From assembly GCA_964631125.1 (NCBI GenBank), contig CAZVYN010000008.1:17009-81008 (forward strand): a DNA stretch of 64,000 bases, in the 5' to 3' direction. The translations under genes and the position numbers were made by a program. Source of the stretch: CAZVYN01 sp964631125 (GTDB lineage: Bacteria; Eisenbacteria; RBG-16-71-46; CAIMUX01). Shown in pieces: positions 1-7,271 of the stretch (position 1 is its first letter; each line of letters starts with the position of its first letter). The notes beneath the pieces are model-generated. The model was not told where the DNA came from. It did no database searches and worked only from the letters and a program-made list of their open reading frames with translations.

Positions 1-764
1 GCGCAGCCGTCGGCATTCCAGTTTCCGACCGCCATGTCCAAGTCGCCGTCGTTGTCACAGTCGGCCCAGGCGAGCGACGCGGTGTCTTTCATGCCGAATT
101 GCGCCTGCTCCGTCCATGTCCCGTTGCCGTTGTTGATGTAGAGATAGTTCTGTCGAGTCGCGCCGAGGATTCCGTTGCCGGTGGCCAGGTCGAGATCGCC
201 GTCGCGGTCGTAGTCGGCCCAGGCCGCCGTAACGGTGCGACGCGCCACGGCGGAGAAGGGCGGCGCCGTCGTGTAGTTTCCGCCGCCGTCGTTGGTATGG
301 AGCGCGTTCAGACCAGCGCCGCGACCCTCGGCCAGGTCGAGATCGCCGTCGTTGTCGCAATCCCCGAACACCATCGCGAAGCACTGAGAAGCGCCCCCCC
401 ATTGCTGGACGATGGTGAAGTCTCCCGCGCCGTCGTTGACGTAGAGGGACTTCGGCACGCCACCGTCGACCACTGCCGCATCGAGATCGCCGTCGCGGTC
501 GACATCGCCCCACGAGATCGTGAGCGTGTTTCCGACTCCGAACTCTTGGCGTTGGATGAACCCGGCTTGGGCGACAGCGACGAATGTGGCGGTGCTCGCG
601 ACCGTCGCTACGGCCGCGAAGTTCACGGCTGTCGCTACGGCCAACGCGAGCATCTTCGGCGGCGCCGCCTGCGCCTGCGCCTGCGCTCGCGCCTGTGCTC
701 GCGCCTTCGTCTCGCCCGTCGCCCTCGCCGCGCTGGCTCGAGCTTCCTGGAATCGTTGCGTCAC
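1..764 (-). CDS. Secreted VCBS/FG-GAP repeat protein (5' part; 3' end outside the window)
   Basis: The gene runs off the left edge, so only about 254 N-terminal residues are visible. It starts at a GTG (764-762) preceded by a strong AGGAGGA ribosome site six bases upstream. The N-terminus is an unusual Ala/Arg/Gln-rich stretch (residues about 8-36), then a hydrophobic segment (39-65) that could act as a signal or anchor. After that come at least four repeats of about 55-60 residues, each with a calcium-binding-type D-x-D-x-D-G-D-L-D loop (VDRDGDLD, CDNDGDLD, YDRDGDLD, CDNDGDLD). FG-GAP/VCBS repeats of this kind form beta-propellers in exported surface proteins. In this phylum such proteins often end in a FlgD-type module, which cannot be seen here. 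The biological role is unknown. Confidence 0.85.
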   Translation of the reverse strand, partial: MTQRFQEARASAARATGETKARAQARAQAQAQAAPPKMLALAVATAVNFAAVATVASTATFVAVAQAGFIQRQEFGVGNTLTISWGDVDRDGDLDAAVVDGGVPKSLYVNDGAGDFTIVQQWGGASQCFAMVFGDCDNDGDLDLAEGRGAGLNALHTNDGGGNYTTAPPFSAVARRTVTAAWADYDRDGDLDLATGNGILGATRQNYLYINNGNGTWTEQAQFGMKDTASLAWADCDNDGDLDMAVGNWNADGC

Positions 765-1004
765 CCGCTCCTCCTTCGCGCCGCGTCGGCGCGTGTCCGT
801 CCCGTGACTGCGCGAGAGGCCCCGAGTCTCTCGCCGACGGGACAATCGACCCGCGGAGACGAACCGCGGCAAAGGAAGGGATGAGCGGACCTCGAGCAGG
901 GACGAAGTGGCGCGTGGCGCGGGCGAACGGCGTGGGCGTGGGCGCGCGAGTGAAGGATTCGGCGTGAGAACCGGCCGGAGTCGACGTCCGCTCGAAGGCG
1001 AAGA

Positions 1005-1056
1005 TTGTGAAAAATGGTGCAACTATTGCCGGCAACAGTTGCACCATTTTTCACAA
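1005..1056. repeat. 52-bp palindrome, copy 1 (bidirectional terminator-like)
   Basis: A near-perfect palindrome: 25 of 26 base pairs match, with one A-C mispair near the centre. Its core is TTGCCGGCAA and its arms contain GGTGCAACT / AGTTGCACC. An A-tract precedes the stem and a T-tract (ATTTTTCAC) follows it, the layout of an intrinsic terminator working on both strands. An identical 52-bp copy lies at 40130-40181. Here it lies about 100 bp downstream of the DinB-like gene stop. Terminator function is inferred; a repetitive extragenic palindrome or a protein-binding site is also possible. Confidence 0.85.
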
Positions 1057-1112
1057 GCGCTGTCTCGGAAAGCGGGCCCGACCGGCGCTCACGAATCGCG
1101 CCCGCGCACGTC

Positions 1113-1140
1113 CGCGTCCCCGCGTCCCCGCGTCCCCGCG
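1113..1140. repeat. 8-bp tandem repeat (CGCGTCCC x 3.5)
   Basis: Three exact copies of CGCGTCCC plus a partial fourth, beginning 15 bp past the stop codon of the minus-strand DinB-like gene. It lies between that stop and palindrome copy 1. Confidence 0.85.
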
Positions 1141-1155
1141 GCCCTTCCCTTCCGC

Positions 1156-1680
1156 CTACCGCGACAGCACCGGCAAGTACTCCCTCCACGGCCCGACGTC
1201 ATTCGCGTAGCGCTTCGACATGACGCGGGCGATCTGTGCGATGTGGCCGAGGTCGTGAGCGACCCAGGTGGCGAGGAGGTTCCGCAACGTCACGGGGCCG
1301 AGCGAGGGATGTAGCCCGGGCGACGAGAGCGACTCGGACGAGATCGAGGTCGTGTCCAAGGTCTCCAGATTCGCGGCGCGCTGGCGGGCGAACTCATCGA
1401 GGAGCTGATCGAGCGACTTCCCCTCGCTCTCGCGAAACTGCGCGAACCGATCGAACGGGTCGAATGCGCGCGCGGGGCCGTGTTCGAGCAAGATCCTCAG
1501 ACGTGAGATCCAGTCGGTGCGTTCGCCGTGGATCAGGTGGCCGACCACGTCGTACGGACTCCAGGTCTCCGGTCCCTCGTTGTCGTTGATCCACTCGGCC
1601 GGGAGCCCGCGCAGCCAACTGTCCAAGACGACCGGTGTACGCGCGAGCACCGCGCGCGCCGATGCCAGTTCGAAGTTCAT
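1156..1680 (-). CDS. DinB superfamily protein
   Basis: A 174-residue protein of the DinB/YfiT type, a four-helix-bundle family that usually binds a metal through three histidines. Some members are thiol-S-transferases and many have no known substrate. Visible signatures are the first-helix His region (GHLIHGE) and the C-terminal H-x-x-x-H (HDLGHIAQI). The start at 1680 is chosen because AAGGAGG precedes it closely; an upstream in-frame ATG at 1737 would add 19 residues made largely from a tandem repeat and is unlikely. The gene probably acts alone. A truncated relative lies at 27336-27479. Confidence 0.85.
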   Translation of the reverse strand: MNFELASARAVLARTPVVLDSWLRGLPAEWINDNEGPETWSPYDVVGHLIHGERTDWISRLRILLEHGPARAFDPFDRFAQFRESEGKSLDQLLDEFARQRAANLETLDTTSISSESLSSPGLHPSLGPVTLRNLLATWVAHDLGHIAQIARVMSKRYANDVGPWREYLPVLSR

Positions 1681-1720
1681 GGCGGGACCTCCTTCTGCCC
1701 AATGGTGAGCTGCCTGGTAG

Positions 1721-1760
1721 CCATCATTCGTCATCATTCGTCATCATTCGCCATCATTCG
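1721..1760. repeat. 10-bp tandem repeat (YCATCATTCG x 4)
   Basis: Four head-to-tail copies of a 10-bp unit, differing only at the first base. The last copy contains the stop codon of the LytTR regulator gene (1754-1756), so the array starts inside that gene's end and extends 3' of it. Confidence 0.9.
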
Positions 1761-2620
1761 CGGGGCGCAGAACCGCCGCGTTCGCGCCCCGCGAGCAGCG
1801 CGCGCAACTGCGAGGAATGGGTGCGTCCCGAAGTCAGCTCCGTGCCATCGAGCAGGACGACGATATACGCGCCGTGGAACCACGGGCGAAGCTCGCGCAC
1901 CCGATCGAGGTTCACCACGATCGACCGATGGATGCGCAAGAACCGCGAGGAATCGAGGCGTGCTTCGAGATCCTTGAGCGGTTCGCGGTGCAGGTGCTTC
2001 GTCGCGCCAACGTGGAGCGCGACGTAGTTGCCTTCGGCCTCGATCCAATCGATCTCATCGTCGCGGACGAAGAAGGCGCGATCACCGTCATGCACGACGA
2101 GCCGCCGCGACGAAGGGTTCGCAGGAGCGACTGCCGAAATCGAAGCAAAGTGCTGCAGCGTTCGCATCAAGCGATCGACCGACGCCGTGAGGTCGGTGGC
2201 GATTTCCGGCTCCCGCGTCCGCTCCCGCGTCCGCTCCCGCAGCAGCCGCCGCGCCTCCACCCGCTCCTTCGCTCGCCGCAGCGCGCGTGCAAAGCGGTCG
2301 ACGTCGAACGGCTTCAGCAAGTAGTCGATCGCCTGGAGATCGAACGCCTCCACTGCGTGTTGGTCGAACGCGGTGACGAAGACAACGACCGGCGTCTCGG
2401 TCGGCGACAGCGCGCGCAGGAGATCGAGGCCGGAGGGTCCCGGCATCTGGATGTCCAAGAAGACCAGCTCTGGGTGGAGACGACGGATCATCTCGAGCGC
2501 CTGTGCGCCGTCGGATGCTTCGCCCACGCACGCGACCTCTGCGTCGGTCGCGAGCAGCGCACGCAGCCGCGCACGCGCGAGCGGCTCGTCGTCCACCAGT
2601 AAGGTGGAGATCGCCGTCAT
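1754..2620 (-). CDS. LytTR-family response regulator
   Basis: A 288-residue regulator with a receiver domain (about 1-120) and a LytTR DNA-binding domain (about 185-280). The receiver has the acidic pair D10/D11, phospho-acceptor D56 (FLDIQMPG), T83 and K103 (YLLKPF). The LytTR part shows the typical IDWIEAEGNYV and FLRIHRSIVVN segments. The linker contains a short RERT repeat coded by a tandem DNA repeat. Its start overlaps the kinase stop in an ATGA, so the two are translationally coupled. The kinase at 2617-3774 is the evident partner. Such pairs often control envelope or secretion genes; the targets here are unknown. Confidence 0.95.
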   Translation of the reverse strand: MTAISTLLVDDEPLARARLRALLATDAEVACVGEASDGAQALEMIRRLHPELVFLDIQMPGPSGLDLLRALSPTETPVVVFVTAFDQHAVEAFDLQAIDYLLKPFDVDRFARALRRAKERVEARRLLRERTRERTREPEIATDLTASVDRLMRTLQHFASISAVAPANPSSRRLVVHDGDRAFFVRDDEIDWIEAEGNYVALHVGATKHLHREPLKDLEARLDSSRFLRIHRSIVVNLDRVRELRPWFHGAYIVVLLDGTELTSGRTHSSQLRALLAGRERGGSAPRE

Positions 2621-3774
2621 CGCGCATCGACCGCGGCGCGCACTTCCGCGGCGCGCGCTCCTGCGACCCGCGCTTCCGCGACGTGCATGGGGGACCGTGG
2701 GATCCTGACCCTCGCCACCGCGCCCCCTCCCACTCGTCCTTCCAACTCCACCTTCGCCCGCTCCCCATACAGCGCCATCACGCGCGCCCGGGTGGACGCA
2801 AGCCCCAGCCCAGGTCGCGCCGAGTCAGTGACTGGCGCGCCTGGCTCCGCCCCCGGCCCGTCATCCAGCACCTCCAGGCAGAGACCCGCCGGATCCACGC
2901 GTAGACGAACCTCGATCGTTCCACCGGAAGGACGATCGGCCACGGCGTGACGGATCGAGTTCTCGACGAGCGGTTGCAGCACCATGTGCGGCACACGCCA
3001 CGGAAGCGACTCAGGCGTGGCGTCGAGTTGGAAGCGCAGGCGGTCGCCGAACCGCATCTCCTGGATATCGACGTAACGCGCGAGCAGCTCGAGTTCTTCG
3101 GCCAGTGTGACCTCCTGGGGAGCGTCGGGGTCCATCGTCTGGCGGAGTAGGTCGCTCAGTCGGGCGATCATGCGATCGGCGCGCGGAGGATCGGTGTGCA
3201 CCAACGCCGAGATCGAGTGCAGTGTGTTGAAGAGAAAGTGCGGCTGCAGGTGCGCGCGCAACGATCGGAGTTGCGCCCGCGCCAGGCTTGTCTCCAGGTG
3301 CGCCGCGCGTTGCTCTCTCTCCTGCGCGAGCCGGCCGTACGCGAATCCTCGGCTGATCGCGAGGATCACCCAATAGAAGAGGACGCCGAAGGCGAGCGCG
3401 TTGACGACATGCTGCTGGAAGGTCAGGTGCGACATCGACGGCGTCTTGATCCACTGCTCGAACGGCCACTCGATCGCGAGATGGAGGAACGAGGCGGCGA
3501 ACGAGGCGGGCAGATGCACGGCCAGCGCACGGAGACGACGTGGCCCCTCAGGAGGAAAGCGTCTCCCCAGCCAGGCGATGGGAAGCGCCAGCGCCGCCCA
3601 GATGAAGTGATAGGTCAGCGTCGAGAGGAGTTCCGGCACGACGGGCGCGGGGCGACCGGCGCGACGGAAACTCACGATCCGGTCGATCGCGACGAAGAGC
3701 GCCACCGCGAGCCAGACTCCGAGCAAGCTGAGGCGTTCAGAGGCGCGGGAAGCGCGGGACAACCGTGCTGACAT
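2617..3774 (-). CDS. LytS/YehU-type sensor histidine kinase
   Basis: A 385-residue membrane kinase. About four hydrophobic segments occupy residues 17-145 and carry no obvious sensor domain. They are followed by a short coiled linker, the His_kinase domain with phospho-acceptor H179 in L-Q-P-H-F-L-F-N, and an HATPase domain with the N-box LQPLVENSIRHAV (266-278) and G-boxes DDGPG and GLGL. It phosphorylates the LytTR regulator encoded directly downstream (ATGA overlap). The start at 3774 precedes the first membrane helix; in-frame sequence further upstream is Arg-rich and not credible as coding. The C-terminal 25 residues are Ala/Arg-rich and poorly structured. Confidence 0.93.
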   Translation of the reverse strand: MSARLSRASRASERLSLLGVWLAVALFVAIDRIVSFRRAGRPAPVVPELLSTLTYHFIWAALALPIAWLGRRFPPEGPRRLRALAVHLPASFAASFLHLAIEWPFEQWIKTPSMSHLTFQQHVVNALAFGVLFYWVILAISRGFAYGRLAQEREQRAAHLETSLARAQLRSLRAHLQPHFLFNTLHSISALVHTDPPRADRMIARLSDLLRQTMDPDAPQEVTLAEELELLARYVDIQEMRFGDRLRFQLDATPESLPWRVPHMVLQPLVENSIRHAVADRPSGGTIEVRLRVDPAGLCLEVLDDGPGAEPGAPVTDSARPGLGLASTRARVMALYGERAKVELEGRVGGGAVARVRIPRSPMHVAEARVAGARAAEVRAAVDAR

Positions 3775-3869
3775 CGGCTCCACGTTTCGTCGGACGCCGC
3801 GCCCGCACGCAGCGTTCCGTAGGTGTCCCCAACCCCGGCGTGGGTCGGACTGTTTAGAACACTGTCTGC

Positions 3870-4028
3870 CTAGAAGAGAGCGTAGATGAACGGCGCGAGC
3901 GCGGACCCCTGCGCGAAGACCAAGACCGCGCCGAGCAGCACGAGCACGAAGATCAACGGACCGATCCAATAGCGGCGGCCGACCTTCAGGAACAGCCAGA
4001 GTTCGCGGAAGATGCTCGAGCGACTCAA
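3870..4028 (-). CDS. DUF5989 family small membrane protein
   Basis: A 52-residue protein starting at a TTG (4028) preceded by AGGAG six bases upstream. It resembles DUF5989: an amphipathic start (IFRELWLFLKVGRRYW), one membrane helix (about 22-40) and the characteristic ending AQGSALAPFIYALF. In other genomes this family usually sits beside SxtJ-like and carbamoyltransferase genes; neither is here. It lies 95 bp upstream of the kinase gene on the same strand, so it may head that transcript. The function is unknown. Confidence 0.8.
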   Translation of the reverse strand: MSRSSIFRELWLFLKVGRRYWIGPLIFVLVLLGAVLVFAQGSALAPFIYALF

Positions 4029-4166
4029 CGGTGACTCCTCGCGGCGATCCCGGGTCGAGTAGCTTCCCGAGACATCGGATCCCGGTCGGCCGTGATGCCG
4101 GAGAGTATGCCCTCGCCGGCGACTCGAACCCAAGAGCGGAGAGCAAGGAGAGCAGGGAGAGCAACG

Positions 4167-5606
4167 ATGGAAGCGCCGCCGCCGTTCTGGGAGCCGTCCT
4201 CGTCTTCGCCCTGGATCCACGTCGAGGGGCGGCTGTTCGAGAACGGCGTCGAAGGGCGATTCTCGCTGACCGTCGCGCCGGACGGACGGTTCGCCGAGGA
4301 GCACCACTCGCCGCTGCCGCGGGCGTTCGGCTTCGACGGCCAGCGCTCTTGGGCGGCCGATTGGCGCGGCGGCCCCTGGACGCAGAGTCTGGGCGAGGCG
4401 TCGGCGCGGCGCGTCGAGTCGGCGGTCCGCTTCGGATTCCTGAGGCGGCCGCTACCGGCGCCGATCCCGGAAGGGCTCGTCCTCGATTCGACGACCGGTC
4501 TGCCGAGCGAGTTCACCCACCGCACGTCGATCGGCGATCTGACTCGCTGGCGTTTCACGGATGTTCGGGCGCTGGATTCGCGCGCCGTCGGGACCACCCC
4601 CGGCCCCGCGCTCTCTTGGCCGCACCGCGTCGAGGTCCTAGCCGAGCACTCGGGGTTCGCGTCGTACACGACAGAACAGATCGAAACCGAACAGCTCGAG
4701 ACAGGACGGTTCGAATCGCGCCTTCGTCCGCGCGCGGTCGCCTCGGCCAAGTGGCGAATTCCGCCATCCGGCTCGGTCTTCGAAGTCGAACGCGCGCCGA
4801 CGGGACATCTCCTGATTCGCGGCGTCGTCCCCTCACTCCCGCCGGCCTGGTTCGTGCTAGACAGCGGCGCCGGCGCACTCGTGCTCGACCGAAAGTGGAT
4901 CACGGCGGCGGGGGAAGCGGCAGGCGGCGAACCAGAGTTCTTCGGCGAGGTGAACGCGTTGGGCGTCGGAGGCTCGGTTTCCGCGCAGTTCACGAAGCTC
5001 GCTTCGCTCCGCATAGGAGATCTCAACGCGACCGGACTCATCGGTGTGGCCTTTGATCTCGAGAGTCTCGGCGTCGCACTCCAACGGGAGATCGCCGGAA
5101 TCCTCGGATTCGACCTCTTGCTCCACACCGCGCTCGAGATCGACGCGGAAACGCCGTCGGTGCGGGCGCTCGGCGCGCATCAACTCGACTCGCTCCGGTG
5201 GCAACCGCTCTTGCTCGACCACGAAGTACCGCATATCCGCGGGAGTTACGAAGGGGAGCGCGAGGGGATCTTCGTTCTCGACACAGGCTCGGCCCTCGAG
5301 CTGATCCTGCATACGCCCGAAGTCATCGAACAACGACTGCTCGCGGGACGCGAAACGCGAGAGATAGGCGACGCCTTCGGCGCCGGCGTCGGAGGCGGGC
5401 TGGCGGGTGACCTCGGGCGATTGGAATGGGTGCGCGCCGGAGACATCGAGCGGCGCGACGTGCAGACGCTCTTTGCTCGCGCGGAGTTCGGTCCGTTGGC
5501 CAGCAGCTCCGCGGCGGGAAATCTGGGTGCGCCCTTCTTCCGGGGTCGTCGCATCGTGTTCGACTATCGCAACGAGCGGGCGGCGTTTCCGCCGACCGTT
5601 GGCTAG
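4167..5606 (+). CDS. Two-domain retropepsin-like aspartyl protease
   Basis: A 479-residue protein. The N-terminal part (about 12-200) contains GRLFENGVEGRFSL and FGFDGQRSW, the type of beta-rich domain often found before retropepsin domains in bacterial aspartyl proteases. It is followed by two retropepsin-like domains, with catalytic motifs in WFVLDSGAGALVLD (about 231-244) and IFVLDTGSALELIL (about 367-380). Two D-S/T-G motifs in one chain would allow an intramolecular pepsin-like active site. I chose the ATG at 4167 because AGGGAG lies close upstream and codon use before it is unlike the rest; 4092 is the first in-frame ATG. No signal peptide is visible in this frame, although a hydrophobic stretch occurs in another frame near 4170-4215. 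The gene overlaps the next by 4 bp, tail to tail. Confidence 0.8.
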   Translation: MEAPPPFWEPSSSSPWIHVEGRLFENGVEGRFSLTVAPDGRFAEEHHSPLPRAFGFDGQRSWAADWRGGPWTQSLGEASARRVESAVRFGFLRRPLPAPIPEGLVLDSTTGLPSEFTHRTSIGDLTRWRFTDVRALDSRAVGTTPGPALSWPHRVEVLAEHSGFASYTTEQIETEQLETGRFESRLRPRAVASAKWRIPPSGSVFEVERAPTGHLLIRGVVPSLPPAWFVLDSGAGALVLDRKWITAAGEAAGGEPEFFGEVNALGVGGSVSAQFTKLASLRIGDLNATGLIGVAFDLESLGVALQREIAGILGFDLLLHTALEIDAETPSVRALGAHQLDSLRWQPLLLDHEVPHIRGSYEGEREGIFVLDTGSALELILHTPEVIEQRLLAGRETREIGDAFGAGVGGGLAGDLGRLEWVRAGDIERRDVQTLFARAEFGPLASSSAAGNLGAPFFRGRRIVFDYRNERAAFPPTVG

Positions 5607-6082
5607 CGCAGCACCTTCAGATACGTGACCGACTCCGGCACGAACCCCTCGCGTTCGTAGAACCGCCGGGCGCGGGCATTTCGTTCGAAGACGTTCAACG
5701 ACAACCAGCGGGCGCCGTTCTCGCGAGCCCAGACCTCGGCCTCCTCCATGAGCTGCGCGGCCACGCCGGTCCCTTCGGCCTCCGCCCGCACGGCGAACTC
5801 CGAGACGTATCCCTTTGGTTCGCCGGTGAACGGATCGCGATGGATCTCGCAGTGGATGAAGCCGAGCACCGCCCCGCCGGTGCTGCTTTCGTCGTGGGCG
5901 ACGCGCACCATCGTTCCAACGGGTCTGCGCTCCACACGTTCCGCCAAGAACTGTCGCGTGCTGTTCACGATCGACGACGCGTCGCGCCAGGGAGGGGGGT
6001 CGAAGTCGACGAACCGAGGGACGATCTCGTGGATCGCCGGCAAGTCCGACTCCACGGCAGTGCGGATCTGGAATCGTTTCAC
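5603..6082 (-). CDS. GNAT family N-acetyltransferase
   Basis: A 159-residue single-domain acetyltransferase. The acetyl-CoA loop is seen in RAEAEGTGVAAQLM (about 98-111), followed by the typical LSLNVFERNARARRFYEREGF segment near the end. The substrate cannot be told from sequence. It ends tail to tail with the protease gene (4-bp overlap) and follows the glycosyltransferase gene on the same strand by 13 bp, so the two may share a transcript. Confidence 0.92.
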   Translation of the reverse strand: MKRFQIRTAVESDLPAIHEIVPRFVDFDPPPWRDASSIVNSTRQFLAERVERRPVGTMVRVAHDESSTGGAVLGFIHCEIHRDPFTGEPKGYVSEFAVRAEAEGTGVAAQLMEEAEVWARENGARWLSLNVFERNARARRFYEREGFVPESVTYLKVLR

Positions 6083-6095
6083 GAACTCTCCTGTC

Positions 6096-7163
6096 TCATG
6101 CCGCGCAGAGGAAGTCTCGTCCCTCGCGGAATCCGGCCTCGATCAGTCGCGCGCGAATCCTTTCGCGCGCTCCGGCCGCTCCCACCGCGGCCACAAGCAG
6201 AGGAGGCTGCGGCGCCGGGACGTCGGCCGCCGCCTCCGCCGCAGTGAGCCACGCCTCCGAGTCGAGGATCGGCCGTCCCCGCGCCGTCCGCCCGATCTTG
6301 CGCGGATCGATGTCGAGAAAAGCGTCGATGCGCGCGCCCTCGCGCAGCAACGCCTTCGCCAGGCGCCGTCCGTCTCGTCCCGCGCCCCACACGACGATCG
6401 CGCGAACGCCGATGAACTGTGCGAGATGATGGGCGCGACAGTCGAGGAAGCGATCCAAGCCATAGACCGCCTGCACCCGAGAGGCGCGCGTCGGAAGGTC
6501 GCGCCAGAGCACGAGCGGCTGGGCGATCTTCGCCATCCGCACGCCGTCGCGGAGCATTCGCAGCCAGAGATCGTAGTCCTCCGGCCAACCGACGTCGCGG
6601 TAGCCGCCGACTTGGTCGTACACTTCTCGCCGCATCATCACGGTCGGATGGGGGAGCGGACTCTCGATCCAGAGATTCAGCGCGATCTCTTCCGAGGTGA
6701 CGACCGAGTCGAGCCACTGCTCGTAGCGCCGAGCGCCGTCGGAGGGGGCGGCGTCGATCGCGCCGTCGCGGTCGAGAGTCCCGCGCAAGGTTCGCACTCC
6801 GGTCGCGACCAGGCCGACCTCCGGATGCGCCGCGAGGAACTCCACCTGACGACAGAATCGCTTCGGGAGCGCCAGGTCGTCCGCGTCGAAACGCGCGAGC
6901 AGCGAGCCCGAGGCCCGCGCCGCGGCGAAGATGAGCGCGCGCGCGATGTTCCCGGACGATTCCACGCGATGCGCCCGCACCCGCGGATCCCTCGACGCCC
7001 ACGCCGCCAACAGGGCCGGCGTTTCGTCGGCCGAACCGTCGTCGACGGCGATCACTTCGAAGTCCTCGAACTTCTGTTCCGCGAGCGATCCGAGCGCGGA
7101 ATCAAGGGTCGCGGCCGCGTTTCGCACCGGGAGAAGCACCGAGATCCGCGGGGGTTGGGCCAT
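6096..7163 (-). CDS. GT2 glycosyltransferase fused to a C-terminal Rossmann domain
   Basis: A 355-residue protein. Residues about 6-230 are a family 2 glycosyltransferase: SVLLPVRNAA start, AVDDGSADET, metal-binding FDADD, and PEDYDLWLRM in the acceptor part. Residues about 245-350 form a second domain starting VVWGAGRDGRRLAKAL, a nucleotide-binding G-x-G-x-x-G fold. It resembles the N-terminal domain of PglD-like sugar acetyltransferases and other sugar-modification proteins (DIDPRKIG, RPILDSE). The fusion suggests it transfers a sugar and binds a nucleotide or sugar nucleotide. It is 38 kb away from the main polysaccharide locus. The next gene starts divergently 108 bp away. Confidence 0.9.
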   Translation of the reverse strand: MAQPPRISVLLPVRNAAATLDSALGSLAEQKFEDFEVIAVDDGSADETPALLAAWASRDPRVRAHRVESSGNIARALIFAAARASGSLLARFDADDLALPKRFCRQVEFLAAHPEVGLVATGVRTLRGTLDRDGAIDAAPSDGARRYEQWLDSVVTSEEIALNLWIESPLPHPTVMMRREVYDQVGGYRDVGWPEDYDLWLRMLRDGVRMAKIAQPLVLWRDLPTRASRVQAVYGLDRFLDCRAHHLAQFIGVRAIVVWGAGRDGRRLAKALLREGARIDAFLDIDPRKIGRTARGRPILDSEAWLTAAEAAADVPAPQPPLLVAAVGAAGARERIRARLIEAGFREGRDFLCAA

Positions 7164-7271
7164 CCTTCACCCTCTGCTAGTCTGCCGGCTTACCGACGGC
7201 CACCCACGATACGCCGCACGCGCCGTACGCGCGCCAGGTTCGCTCTCCACTCTCAGAGGATCCCGCCGCGC

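Larger units (their letters stand above)
765..1155. other. Intergenic spacer with palindrome and tandem repeat
   Basis: This 391-bp gap separates the stop of the DinB-like gene from the start of the VCBS-repeat gene; both are on the minus strand. It holds an 8-bp tandem array (1113-1140) and a 52-bp palindrome (1005-1056). The rest should carry the promoter of the VCBS gene, but I see no convincing -35/-10 pair. No credible coding frame was seen. Confidence 0.7.

Noticed and set aside
1014..1223. ORFs beginning inside the 52-bp palindromes on both strands
   Set aside because: The start codon comes from AAATGG of the palindrome; the frames have no ribosome site and no homology.
5748..7271. 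Long 5' extension of the aminotransferase frame
   Set aside because: The extension is antisense to the GNAT and glycosyltransferase genes, is Arg-rich, and the aminotransferase has a normal start at 7272.
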